Shown: positions 1 to 6,490 of the stretch, piece after piece
Position numbering within the stretch: the first letter of the stretch is position 1
Layout of the letters: the number at the start of each line of letters is the position of its first letter
Source: a virus
DNA: 31,278 bases
Strand: one strand, 5' to 3'
Virus record (IMG/VR): IMGVR_UViG_3300045116_000587
Location: 1 to 31,278 of that record
Made by a program: the position numbers and the translations under genes
The notes under the pieces: generated by a model
Databases searched by the model: none
Seen by the model: only the letters and a program-made list of their open reading frames with translations
Told to the model about the DNA's origin: nothing

Positions 1-136
1 CCGTCAGCAGGTTGCGCTGCGCCCGCTCGGCGTTGCTCCAGCCCATCAGCATAAACGCCAGGAACACCGCCACGACACCGATCCCCAGCAGCACGTACAG
101 CCCGACCCCGCCGTTCCTCGATCCGAACCCGTTCAT
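1..136 (-). CDS. Small single-pass membrane protein, partial
   Basis: The gene is cut by the left edge of the window; 45 codons are visible. The reading starts MNGFGSRNGG, then a strongly hydrophobic stretch of about 20 residues (roughly 12-32, rich in V, L, G, I and F), then a polar segment with WSNAERAQ. This fits a small inner-membrane protein with one transmembrane helix and a short N-terminal tail. The ATG at 134-136 is preceded by a near-perfect ribosome site (AAAGGAGG) about 6 nt upstream, which fixes the start. It has its own promoter at 191-219, giving a leader of nearly 50 nt. The function is not recognisable; phage holin, spanin or superinfection-exclusion roles are possible but unsupported. 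Confidence 0.7.
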   Translation of the reverse strand, partial: MNGFGSRNGGVGLYVLLGIGVVAVFLAFMLMGWSNAERAQRNLLT

Positions 137-190
137 CCCGTCCTCCTTTGTGGATTGCCAGCCTTTCAGATTTCCGTCCTTCAGGCGCCC

Positions 191-219
191 ATTATAGGGG
201 CTGGCCGATCCGGAGTCAA
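191..219 (-). promoter_or_regulatory. Sigma70-like promoter of the small membrane protein gene
   Basis: On the minus strand TTGACT (214-219) and TATAAT (191-196) are separated by exactly 17 nt. The -35 box abuts the stop codon of the upstream gene. Unlike several other promoters here it drives a conventional leader with a ribosome site. Confidence 0.8.
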
Positions 220-1014
220 CTACCCCAGCAACTCGTCCTCCTCCGCGATCCTGAAGTCGCCGACTTCAGGATCGGAAGGGACGGCCGGCCCGCCGAAGGG
301 GTTGCCGGGTTTGCTGGTCGGTCGGGCGGCTCGCATGGCCTCCCGCATCCTCTCGCGGATAAGCCACTGTTCGGCGGGCACCGTCGGCAGGCGCTCGCCG
401 TGCTCGACGACGATGGCCTGCCTGGACTGGAGTCTGACGGTCTCTCCCGACGACAGGAAAGCCTCCACGTTGCCGTCGGAGTCGGGGGCGGCGGTGGCGA
501 CCCCGATGGGGTGCTCGCCTCCGATGGCGAGCCGCACGAGACAAGTGGAGTCATCGATCGTCAATATGGATCCCGCGACTATGCGCGCCGCGGCCACGGC
601 TTCCAGCGGCGACGGGGCTGGAGCGGCAGGCGAGGCGGGTTCGCAGATCACGGCGGCTATGGCGTCGATCTCGTAGGACATCCTGGAAGGATCGGCCGCG
701 ACGGGGTTGACGTCCTCGCTGGCGTGGTATCCCCTCGACAAGGTGACGGAGATGTGCTCGCAGCAGGGCCTCAGCGCGACCAGCCTGCTGGAAGGCACGA
801 AGACGCCGTCCGGCGGCACGAACATGACCCGCAATGGCCCTCGCGGGTTGGGCTCTGGGGTCCCCATGTACGACTCGCGCGTGACCCCCATCATCGAGAA
901 TGCGAGGCGCGACGTCCCGTCGGCGCCGACCCGGTACTGGCGGCGCCACACGTAATCGTCCAGGGGGACGCCGTCCGGCGTCTTCAGCCTTCCGTTCGCA
1001 TCGATGACCAGCAT
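220..1014 (-). CDS. Protein of unknown function (264 aa)
   Basis: Not recognised. It starts MLVIDANGRLKTPDG and has no transmembrane segment or signal peptide. The first ~120 residues look like a mixed, beta-rich fold. Residues ~125-145 are an Ala/Pro-rich linker, followed by a second beta-rich part and a Pro/Gly-rich acidic tail. The ATG at 1012-1014 follows a purine-rich site (GGGCGAGG) that overlaps the TAG stop of the Vsr-like gene, so the two are translationally linked in one minus-strand operon driven from 1448-1476. That coupling is the only clue to its role; a partner or specificity factor of the Vsr nuclease is conceivable but not shown. Confidence 0.7.
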   Translation of the reverse strand: MLVIDANGRLKTPDGVPLDDYVWRRQYRVGADGTSRLAFSMMGVTRESYMGTPEPNPRGPLRVMFVPPDGVFVPSSRLVALRPCCEHISVTLSRGYHASEDVNPVAADPSRMSYEIDAIAAVICEPASPAAPAPSPLEAVAAARIVAGSILTIDDSTCLVRLAIGGEHPIGVATAAPDSDGNVEAFLSSGETVRLQSRQAIVVEHGERLPTVPAEQWLIRERMREAMRAARPTSKPGNPFGGPAVPSDPEVGDFRIAEEDELLG

Positions 1015-1027
1015 CCCATGCCTCGCC

Positions 1028-1441
1028 CTATCGTGCCCCGTCCACTGCCAGCCTCAACAACCCCTTGTAGGCGCCGCTCCTGAAGTCGTGCTCCCAGATG
1101 ACGACGGGGTTCCACCCGGCGGATCGCAAGGCGGCGAGTTGGCGCCCGTCCCTGGCGGCGTTCCTCGTGACCTTGTCCCTCCAGAAGGGCTTCATCCTCG
1201 CCTTGTCCCTGGCGCACGCCGGGCAGTCGTGCCAGAAGCATCCGTGGGCGAACAGGACGGTGCGCGTCCCCGACAGGGCGACGTCAGGATGCCCCATGTC
1301 CTTGGAAGGCATCGTGGGGTGCATCCTGTGCCTGGCGTGGATGGACTTCAGGAACCCATGGGCCTGCCTCTCCGGCAGGGTCCACTTGCCGCGGATGAGG
1401 GCCATCCGGTGGCTGATCTGCGCTTTGGTTTCTTTTCTCAC
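1028..1441 (-). CDS. vsr: Vsr-like very-short-patch-repair (mismatch) endonuclease
   Basis: Vsr enzymes nick 5' of T in T:G mismatches that arise by deamination of 5-methylcytosine in Dcm-type sites. The 137-residue protein shows the family landmarks: GHPDVAL with Asp53 (E. coli Vsr Asp51), AHGCFWHDC with His66 and Cys68, a Lys/Arg-rich helix with FWRDKVTRNAARD, and GWNPVVIWEHDF. E. coli Vsr binds structural zinc through two Cys, one His and a distal Cys117; here the distal position is His118, and an extra Cys (C73/C76) follows the HGCFW motif, so the zinc site is altered. The start is a GTG placed 6 nt after TATAAT, with no ribosome site, implying a leaderless mRNA. Two C5-cytosine methyltransferases occur in the window, the expected partners of such an enzyme. 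A restriction-like Vsr homologue is the main alternative. Confidence 0.85.
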   Translation of the reverse strand: MRKETKAQISHRMALIRGKWTLPERQAHGFLKSIHARHRMHPTMPSKDMGHPDVALSGTRTVLFAHGCFWHDCPACARDKARMKPFWRDKVTRNAARDGRQLAALRSAGWNPVVIWEHDFRSGAYKGLLRLAVDGAR

Positions 1442-1447
1442 GCTGGC

Positions 1448-1476
1448 ATTATAGGCGCCTCGCTACCGAAAGTCAA
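1448..1476 (-). promoter_or_regulatory. Sigma70-like promoter of the vsr operon (leaderless)
   Basis: Minus strand: TTGACT at 1471-1476, 17-nt spacer, TATAAT at 1448-1453, then 6 nt and the GTG start codon (1439-1441). A sigma70 start site about 7 nt after the -10 box would coincide with the first base of the start codon. The inserted nuclease cassette begins 2 nt outside the -35 box. Confidence 0.85.
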
Positions 1477-1513
1477 TGCAGGGATTTACCTATGTAACAT
1501 CGTATGAGTGTCC

Positions 1514-1642
1514 ATGAAAGTCAAACTCCAATTCCTCAAGTGCCTGAAATGCGATTGGAAGTGGGTTCCCAGGAAAAGCGACGTGAGGATGTGCCCAAAG
1601 TGCAAGACGGCATATTGGGATGTGCCAAAGAGCAAGTCATGA
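1514..1642 (+). CDS. Small zinc-ribbon protein (42 aa), nuclease-cassette partner
   Basis: This 42-residue protein (start MKVKLQFLKC) carries two CxxC pairs, CLKC and CPKC, about 15 residues apart, with a conserved WKWVPRKS between them and KTAYWDV after. This is a one-zinc ribbon. A clear homologue at 28907-29059 shares KWVPRKS and CKTAYWDV. The stop TGA overlaps the ATG of the following nuclease gene (TCATGA), so the two are probably translated together. In both copies the ribbon gene immediately precedes a homing-type nuclease, which suggests a DNA-binding or targeting accessory, or a remnant of an N-terminal domain split from the nuclease. No ribosome site is obvious before the ATG. Confidence 0.75.
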   Translation: MKVKLQFLKCLKCDWKWVPRKSDVRMCPKCKTAYWDVPKSKS

Positions 1643-2594
1643 GACACATCAGTCAATATGTTTGCCAGAGGTGCGGAAAAGGGTTTTCCCGCGTCGGATA
1701 CAAACCGTATCGTTTCTGCTCAATGCGGTGCTATCGCCCAGATGCGATGTCAAGAATGGAAGAGTGCCGCGTGTGCGGGAGGGGATTCGTGGTCAACCAG
1801 CATCGCACAGGCAAATACTGTTCGAGAAAATGCGCCGGCGTTGCCTCTCGAAGCACGCCCAAGGTTTGCAAGCGATGCGGCAAGAAATTTCAACCAAGCC
1901 ACGACAAGCAGATCTATTGCTCTGGGGCCTGTTTCGGGCAAACAAGACTTACGGGAACAGAATCGAGGTGCAAAAACTGCGGCGTTCCAATCTACATCCC
2001 CTTGGGAAGGCTATCAAAAACTGCTTTTGTGACCCAAAATGCCACAACGACTATCAAGGAAGACACAAGGTTGAGCACACCTGCAAAACATGCGGAAAGG
2101 TGTTCAGACGCAGCCCGTGCAAAAAGAAATTCGCTGCCGTTCTGTACTGCTCAATGGCGTGCAGAAACGCATGCCCAGACTGGAAACGAAACGCCGTCAT
2201 CGCAGGCAACCTTGCACAACAACGGCGTCAAAAGCCTACCAGCCTCGAAGAAAATGGATCTGCCATTCTTCGGGAGTTGGGTCTCTCGTTCTCGACCCAA
2301 GTGCTGATCTCCGACAAATTCGTCGTAGATGCGGTTGTTGATGGGACAAGCCTCGTCATTCAATGGGACGGAGACTACTGGCATGGCTATCGAAATCCGG
2401 GCCCAAGACAGACCAAAAGAATGAACCTCGACAGGTCACAAGACGCATACATGCGCAAGTGCGGGTACACTGTTCTGCGTTTTTGGGAGCACGATGTGAG
2501 TCAGTCCAAGGAGATGGTCAAAGACAGCATCAGGAAGACCCTGGAATCGTTGAGCCAAATAGGTCACAAACTGGAGCCTCTTGTTCCAGTCTGA
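1639..2594 (+). CDS. Zinc-finger / Vsr-like (EDxHD-type) homing endonuclease, -1 frameshifted
   Basis: The first ~125 codons (from ATG 1639) encode repeated Cys-rich modules such as VCQRCGKGF...FCS.RC, ECRVCGRGF...YCSRKC, VCKRCGKKF...YCSGAC and RCKNCGVPI. The rest lies in the -1 frame: NCFCDPKC completes the broken fourth module, TCKTCGKVF...YCSMAC is a fifth, and a C-terminal nuclease domain follows with VIQWDGDYWHG, RSQDAYMRKCGY and VLRFWEHDV. That C-terminal pattern is the Vsr-like fold of EDxHD homing endonucleases. The frames meet at a run of five A (2016-2020); six would make one frame, and a -1 slip on the run gives LSKNCFCDPKC. Joined, the product has about 318 residues. The 3' end overlaps the convergent methyltransferase gene by 65 nt. 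Either an indel/assembly error, an inactivated gene, or recoding. Confidence 0.75.
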
Positions 2595-3333
2595 CCAGCG
2601 ATTTTGCGTGTATGTCTGCGTCCTTTTCGATACAAACAAAACGCCTTCCGAACATCCTGGCCGCCACGGCAGTTGTACCAGAGCCAGAACAGTTATCTAA
2701 AACCAAGCCTCCCTCGTTGCTGAATGTCCTCATCAAATAAACCCACAATGCCAATGGCTTTTCAGTCGGGTGGGTTCTGCTGGTCTTCCCGTCGACCTCG
2801 ATGAGCGTCGTGGGCCAGTTCGTCCACTCCTGCACGTAGGGGTCACGCTTTTGTTCACCGTAGCAGGTCGTGGAGGTCTTGCCTTGCTTGGTGAGCGTGC
2901 CCTTCCTGACGAGTCCCTGCGGGTTGTAGGCCGGGTCCCCGCGGTAGAACACGAGCACGTCCTCGTGCTTGCGGAGGAGTTGCCTCTTGGCGTTGAGCTG
3001 GTTCGTGTGGTTGCGCTTGCACCAGACGGCGGAGTACCTGTACGGGATCGATTCCGGGGCCGCAAGGATCAGCATAGCGGAGAACTTCCCCTGCGCCGTG
3101 AGGACCACGACCCCGTCCTTGGACAGCAGCCTGTCGTACTGCGCCCACAGTGGCTCCAACGGTATGACGGAGTCCCACTGATTTTGGGTCGTCCCGTAAG
3201 GCAAATCTGCCAACACAAGATCGACAGAATGGTCAGGAACAAGAGGCATGAGTTTCAGACAATCCCCTTGAACGATGGCGTCTGGAACAAGAATGCCTTC
3301 GGTCAGTATGGTCTCTTCGGATGCGGTGTTCAT
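2530..3333 (-). CDS. DNA N6-adenine / N4-cytosine methyltransferase (beta-class order)
   Basis: This 267-residue enzyme is predicted to transfer a methyl group from S-adenosylmethionine to an exocyclic amino group in DNA. The catalytic motif IV is DLPY (residues 43-46, in LADLPYG), a variant of DPPY, and comes before the AdoMet motif (LDNCSGSGTTAVAA, near residue 216), the beta-class order. HPTEKPLAL, a conserved element of the family, lies between. The ATG overlaps the TGA of the HNH gene (ATGA), and the gene ends the operon C5-methyltransferase, RHH, HNH, methyltransferase. The last ~20 codons overlap the convergent nuclease gene, so its C-terminus may have been reshaped by that insertion. 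Specificity cannot be read from sequence; likely role is protection against host restriction. Confidence 0.9.
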   Translation of the reverse strand: MNTASEETILTEGILVPDAIVQGDCLKLMPLVPDHSVDLVLADLPYGTTQNQWDSVIPLEPLWAQYDRLLSKDGVVVLTAQGKFSAMLILAAPESIPYRYSAVWCKRNHTNQLNAKRQLLRKHEDVLVFYRGDPAYNPQGLVRKGTLTKQGKTSTTCYGEQKRDPYVQEWTNWPTTLIEVDGKTSRTHPTEKPLALWVYLMRTFSNEGGLVLDNCSGSGTTAVAARMFGRRFVCIEKDADIHAKSLVRLEQEAPVCDLFGSTIPGSS

Positions 3334-4052
3334 TGGGGTTGGTCTACGAACAAGGATGAAGTCGTCTTCGTTTCAGACTTGAACTTTCGCCACTCCTTGT
3401 CGTCCATGTCAGCCTTCGCTCTGTTTTCAAACCATGTTATGAAACGCAGGTTGTCCAAGTCAAATGTTCCGCCCCTTGACTTGGGGGTTCGGTGGTCAAG
3501 CGATGGCCGATGCCATTTGTTCCTTCCACTCTTGACCCACCCGTCGTACAGCAGGTTGAAAGACTGGTCGAAGTAAAACCTCTTGATAAAATCCAACTGT
3601 GCCCGATGTTTCTCGGATTCCGTGCTGCCAAGCCATTTCCGCAGTTTGCAAATTAATCGACTCAAGAAAAGAAAACGATCTAGGTCAACGTACGGACTCA
3701 AGTCATAGACGTCATCCAATCCGAACTTTACCCGAATCTGCTTGAGCCTGAAATCGTGCGTCATTTTCTTGCCTTTCGACCAAGTGGGCCAAGAATGCTT
3801 CTCCCCTTTCTTGAAGGCGTGACCTGATGGGTTCTTGACTTTTGCTTCTGACAACTTCCTGCGGTGTTCCGCCGAGAACGGTTCGCATACCCTTCCCCTC
3901 TTGTCAATGGCGACTGCATGGCGAGCAAGAAGCCTCTGAACCGCATGGTGATCTGTTTCGAGCGAGCGTGCTATGCGACGCATAGTCCATCGATGATTGA
4001 CATACAGATCGATCACCTTTGCGTCTAAGCTTGTGTCAATTGGTCTGTTCAT
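3330..4052 (-). CDS. HNH homing-type endonuclease with N-terminal helix-turn-helix
   Basis: The 240-residue protein begins with a helix-turn-helix (about residues 10-45, TMRRIARSLETDHHAVQRLL), then a Lys/Gly-rich NUMOD3-like stretch (SAEHRRKLSEAKVKNPSG), and ends with an HNH nuclease core SLDHRTPKSRGGTFDLDNL followed by FENRAKADM. In HNH enzymes the first His pair and the Asn coordinate the metal and activate water. The architecture is typical of free-standing phage homing endonucleases. Start and stop codons overlap both neighbours by ATGA junctions, so it is wedged inside the methyltransferase operon and translated with it. Codon use is more AT-rich than its neighbours, consistent with insertion. 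Confidence 0.85.
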   Translation of the reverse strand: MNRPIDTSLDAKVIDLYVNHRWTMRRIARSLETDHHAVQRLLARHAVAIDKRGRVCEPFSAEHRRKLSEAKVKNPSGHAFKKGEKHSWPTWSKGKKMTHDFRLKQIRVKFGLDDVYDLSPYVDLDRFLFLSRLICKLRKWLGSTESEKHRAQLDFIKRFYFDQSFNLLYDGWVKSGRNKWHRPSLDHRTPKSRGGTFDLDNLRFITWFENRAKADMDDKEWRKFKSETKTTSSLFVDQPQ

Positions 4053-4216
4053 CGGCTGGCATCTCCGCCCGATTGGATGAGCGCGTCTAGGTTGCGACGC
4101 AAGGCTATCCTGACCAACTGGGATATGTTGACCGCAAACCTTTTTCGCAATTCCCTGATAGTTGTGACATCATCGGCTGTCAACTTGACATACAGACCAG
4201 TCTTCTTTTTCTTCAT
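4049..4216 (-). CDS. Small ribbon-helix-helix DNA-binding protein (55 aa)
   Basis: A short gene in the gap after the C5-methyltransferase. The product starts MKKKKTGLYVKLTADD, then TIRELRKRFAVNISQLVRIA and LRRNLDALI: a beta strand (GLYVKL) followed by two helices, the CopG/Arc/MetJ ribbon-helix-helix pattern. Such proteins bind DNA as dimers through the paired strand. It starts 12 nt after the methyltransferase stop, has no strong ribosome site, and its TGA overlaps the ATG of the HNH gene. It is probably an autoregulator of this operon or of the nuclease; an antitoxin role is an alternative since RHH antitoxins look the same, but no toxin is adjacent. Confidence 0.7.
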   Translation of the reverse strand: MKKKKTGLYVKLTADDVTTIRELRKRFAVNISQLVRIALRRNLDALIQSGGDASR

Positions 4217-4228
4217 GTCTATACCATT

Positions 4229-5302
4229 CTATACCTTCAACGCCAAACCCTGCGTCAAATTGCGTAATTTCTCCGCAATCGCCTTGGCGAGCGGCGGCGG
4301 CACGGCGTTGCCTATCTGCTTGAGCACGTCTCCTTTGGTCCCGTGGAACACGTGTTGGTCGGGGAACCCCTGGAGCCTCGCCAGCTCGCGCGCCGACATG
4401 CACCTGTCCTTGTCGTAGTGGATGAACACGCCACCGTTGTTGGCCTTGACGGTCTTGCTCGGGAAGTCCGGGTGGCATCGGAAGCACGCCTCCGAGTACC
4501 TCGTGACGCTGCTCCCCCATGGCGTCATGTGTATCCTCTTGACGTACTCTGGCGAGTGCTTGGTGAAGACGTGGTTGCTTCCCGGATCCTCTGGCAGGTC
4601 GGCGATGTCGGCGATGGCCGTGCGCACCGACACATGGGGCGCCAAGGGCTCGAACATGTCCATCTGTCTGGAGTGGGTATGGGGCGGGAACGGGCTCATG
4701 CCTGGGGGGTCGAAGGCGACGTCCTTCCTCGCGCCGAGGATGATGACCCTCTCCCTGTGCTGCGGGACGCCGTAGTCGGCCGCGTCGAGGACCTTGGTGA
4801 AGACCTGGTATCCCGCCTCGTCCATCCTCGCGTGGATGAGGTCCCTCACCCTCACGCCGTCGTGCCTCATCGAGAGCAGGCCCTTGACGTTCTCCATGAC
4901 CGTGAACATTGGTCTGACCCTGCCGACCATCTCGACGTAGGCCTCGAACAGCCTGCCCCTGGGGTCGTTGGGGTCGCGCCTTCCGGCCATGGAGTAGGCC
5001 TGGCAGGGCGGGCCGCCGATCAGGACGTCGCACGATCCTCCGCAGGCCGCCACGAGGTCGCCCTTGACGCTGGGGTCGTTGATGTCCCCCTCGACGAGGA
5101 CCGTGCCCGGGAAGTTCCTCCGGTAGGTCTCGGCGGCGGGATGCCAGAACTCGTTGGCGGCGGCCACGGCGAACCCGGCCTGCTCGAACCCGAGGTCCAT
5201 CCCGCCGCAGCCGGCGAACAGGGAAAGCACCTTCAAGGTGTCGTCCGCGAGGACGCGAGGCTCCATCGGCGTCGGTCTTTCCCTGTCCTGCCGTGTTGTC
5301 AT
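4229..5302 (-). CDS. DNA C5-cytosine methyltransferase (Dcm/HhaI family)
   Basis: The 357-residue protein has the ordered motifs of C5-cytosine methyltransferases: motif I LSLFAGCGGMDLGF (residues ~26-39), motif IV GGPPCQAYS with the catalytic Cys100, motif VI MENVKGLL (Glu137), motif VIII around GVPQHRERVIILG, a target-recognition region, then RELARLQGFP and IGNAVPPPLA (motifs IX and X). It methylates position 5 of cytosine using S-adenosylmethionine. The start chosen is ATG 5300-5302, because TACAAT ends exactly 6 nt upstream and no ribosome site exists, so the mRNA should be leaderless; an in-frame ATG 12 codons later is an alternative. First gene of a four-gene minus operon. Its Cys-methylated sites are a plausible substrate source for the nearby Vsr. 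Confidence 0.93.
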   Translation of the reverse strand: MTTRQDRERPTPMEPRVLADDTLKVLSLFAGCGGMDLGFEQAGFAVAAANEFWHPAAETYRRNFPGTVLVEGDINDPSVKGDLVAACGGSCDVLIGGPPCQAYSMAGRRDPNDPRGRLFEAYVEMVGRVRPMFTVMENVKGLLSMRHDGVRVRDLIHARMDEAGYQVFTKVLDAADYGVPQHRERVIILGARKDVAFDPPGMSPFPPHTHSRQMDMFEPLAPHVSVRTAIADIADLPEDPGSNHVFTKHSPEYVKRIHMTPWGSSVTRYSEACFRCHPDFPSKTVKANNGGVFIHYDKDRCMSARELARLQGFPDQHVFHGTKGDVLKQIGNAVPPPLAKAIAEKLRNLTQGLALKV

Positions 5303-5306
5303 GTTG

Positions 5307-5320
5307 GCATTGTACAATGC
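5307..5320. promoter_or_regulatory. Palindromic, bidirectional -10 element between divergent genes
   Basis: GCATTGTACAATGC is a perfect 14-bp palindrome. It presents TACAAT on both strands: 6 nt before the ATG of the minus C5-methyltransferase and 5 nt before a GTG of the plus-strand small protein gene. The -35 boxes are weak on both sides. The symmetry could also be an operator half-site pair, for example for the RHH protein in the same operon. Confidence 0.55.
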
Positions 5321-5323
5321 GGC

Positions 5324-5569
5324 GTGGAAGTATATGGCATGGACGGACCGATTGACAACCCGATGGACGATGTCATCGCCGCAGGAAGGCGCTTCGACGT
5401 GGAGGATCCACTGCCGACGCCGCTCGTCTTCATGCCTGACGAAACGGACGTGAACTGGGGCACGGTGCCTCTGCCTCCCCCGAGGCCATTGTACAAGCGC
5501 GATCCCGACGACATCCCGGACGACGAGGCGGGGGTCACGTCGGACTGGAACTTCACGCTCCCGACCTAG
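5324..5569 (+). CDS. Small acidic protein of unknown function (81 aa)
   Basis: Not recognised. The product (start MEVYGMDGPIDNP) is acidic and proline-rich, with DPLPTPLVFMPDETD in the middle and a DDIPDDEAG segment near the end, suggesting a flexible, DNA-mimic-like or structural accessory protein. The GTG at 5324 sits 5 nt behind the palindromic -10 box; the ATG at 5339, with GGAAG upstream, is the alternative start (76 aa). The reverse frame gives only a Ser/Gly/Thr-rich shadow. It is convergent with the next gene and overlaps its end by 17 nt. Acidic small proteins next to methyltransferases can be anti-restriction factors, but that is inference. Confidence 0.55.
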   Translation: MEVYGMDGPIDNPMDDVIAAGRRFDVEDPLPTPLVFMPDETDVNWGTVPLPPPRPLYKRDPDDIPDDEAGVTSDWNFTLPT

Positions 5570-5855
5570 GATCCCGTCCCGTGATCGCCGCGAGGGACTC
5601 CCTGTACGCCTTGTTCGCGGCGTCGATCACCGCGCCGTGCTGCCTCCACAGGACGAGGTAGAAGGCCATCAGGCGGACGACCTTCGCCTTGTCGTCCGAC
5701 ACGAACACGACCTCGTCCTTGGGGAACCTCCCCCCGACGTGGGAGAAATGGCAGCCCTCGATCCCCTTGACGGAGTAGCCCGACGGCGTCTCCTTGACCA
5801 CCTCCCCGGCCGTCAGGAACTCGCCGTGCGTCATCCTGATGACGTAAGTCGCCAT
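5553..5855 (-). CDS. Protein of unknown function (100 aa)
   Basis: The product begins MATYVIRMTHGEFLTAGEVV; the first half (to ~residue 55) looks like a small beta barrel with KDEVVFVSDD, the second half is helical (KAKVVRLMAFYLVLWRQHG). No family was recognised. The ATG at 5853-5855 follows AAGGAGG with ideal spacing, and a promoter TTGACC-N17-TACATT lies just upstream at 5876-5904, giving a leader of about 14 nt. It is a single-gene unit, convergent with the small acidic protein gene. Confidence 0.75.
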   Translation of the reverse strand: MATYVIRMTHGEFLTAGEVVKETPSGYSVKGIEGCHFSHVGGRFPKDEVVFVSDDKAKVVRLMAFYLVLWRQHGAVIDAANKAYRESLAAITGRDPRSGA

Positions 5856-5872
5856 TCTGGCCTCCTTCGCTG

Positions 5873-5904
5873 TATAATGTAGCATGTCCGACGCCCCCGG
5901 TCAA
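5873..5904. promoter_or_regulatory. Overlapping divergent promoters
   Basis: Minus: TTGACC (5899-5904), 17-nt spacer, TACATT (5876-5881), serving the 100-aa gene. Plus: TATAAT at 5873-5878 overlaps the minus -10 box and points to the holin-like gene; its -35 is poor. An ATG follows the plus TATAAT by 5 nt and is in frame with the holin-like gene. Confidence 0.6.
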
Positions 5905-5970
5905 CCAGGAAGGGTAGACGGGCGTGGCCGGCGAAGTACCAGTCCTGGACAAGCGAAAGCGGAGGAAGCC

Positions 5971-6216
5971 ATGAGCGAAGAGACCACGATCCCGGTGGCG
6001 AAGACGGTGTGGTACAAGAGCGTGACCCTCTGGACGAACGTCGTGACGGTCGGATGCCTGATCGCCACGCAATACTTCGGGGTCGCCATCGACCCGAAGC
6101 TGCAGGCGGGAATCCTCGCGATCGTCAACCTCGTGCTGCAGGCCCCGACGATGGCCGCCACGAAGGCGCGGGCGGAGACCCACAACAGGGCGGTCAGGGC
6201 GCGGATGGTCCGATAG
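5971..6216 (+). CDS. Small membrane protein, holin-like
   Basis: The 81-residue product starts MSEETTIPVAKTVWYKSVTLW, then a hydrophobic helix (about residues 23-42, NVVTVGCLIATQYFGVAI) and a second moderately hydrophobic helix (LQAGILAIVNLVLQ), ending in a basic tail (HNRAVRARMVR). A K-x-W-(Y)-KS-x-x-x-W entry into a first helix and a positively charged C-terminus are common in small phage holin-like proteins. The ATG is preceded by GGAGGAAGCC, which decides the start. An in-frame ATG at 5884, leaderless behind TATAAT, would add 29 residues and cannot be excluded. Its end overlaps the convergent gene by 23 nt. Holin identity is tentative; no lysin gene is adjacent. Confidence 0.55.
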   Translation: MSEETTIPVAKTVWYKSVTLWTNVVTVGCLIATQYFGVAIDPKLQAGILAIVNLVLQAPTMAATKARAETHNRAVRARMVR

Positions 6217-6490
6217 CCTTCGCCGAGAACCTGAAGACCAGCCTCCTGCCGCAACGGGGGCGCTCGGCGGTCGAGTCGCACAGGGCCTCCCTGTTCAGGG
6301 CTCCGGCCTTGATCGCGATGATCGCCAGGTCGATCGGATTCATCTCATGACCAGTCTTCCTGCACGTTGACCTCCTCCTGCGGAGGCCGAAGGCGAGGAA
6401 TTTCCTCCACGTGAGCCTTACGTTCGTGCCGAACAGGTCGGACTCGCCAGGCTTCGATCGCAGCCAACTTGAGATCCTGCCGGGGCTCAC
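6194..6490 (-). CDS. Small basic protein of unknown function (98 aa)
   Basis: Starts at GTG 6488-6490, whose GTGA overlaps the stop of the McsA-like gene (AAGTGA). The product is strongly basic in the middle (VRLTWRKFLAFGLRRRRSTC) and then NPIDLAIIAIKAGALNREAL. It has no recognised domain; the charge suggests nucleic-acid contact. An internal ATG (MNPIDLAI) would make a 49-residue protein. The convergent holin-like gene overlaps its end. It closes the minus operon that begins with the glutaminase gene. Support is reading-frame continuity and the tight overlap only. Confidence 0.45.
   Translation of the reverse strand: MSPGRISSWLRSKPGESDLFGTNVRLTWRKFLAFGLRRRRSTCRKTGHEMNPIDLAIIAIKAGALNREALCDSTAERPRCGRRLVFRFSAKAIGPSAP

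Larger units (their letters stand above)
1478..2594 (+). mobile_element. Homing-nuclease cassette 1 (zinc ribbon + zinc-finger/Vsr-like nuclease)
   Basis: The unit starts with GCAGGGATTTACC (1478-1490), which recurs identically at 28871-28883 with the same 23-nt spacing to an ATGAAAGTC start of a homologous zinc-ribbon gene. Here the ribbon gene is followed by a zinc-finger nuclease gene; in the other copy by a GIY-YIG gene. The left end lies just outside the -35 of the vsr promoter; the right end runs into the 3' end of the convergent methyltransferase gene. Codons are less GC-biased than in the neighbours, fitting recent transfer. The exact right boundary cannot be placed. Confidence 0.6.

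Noticed and set aside
4343-5323. Long plus-strand open frame opposite the C5-methyltransferase
   Set aside because: It is continuous with the small acidic protein only by chance; the upstream part lacks motifs and is opposite a confident gene.
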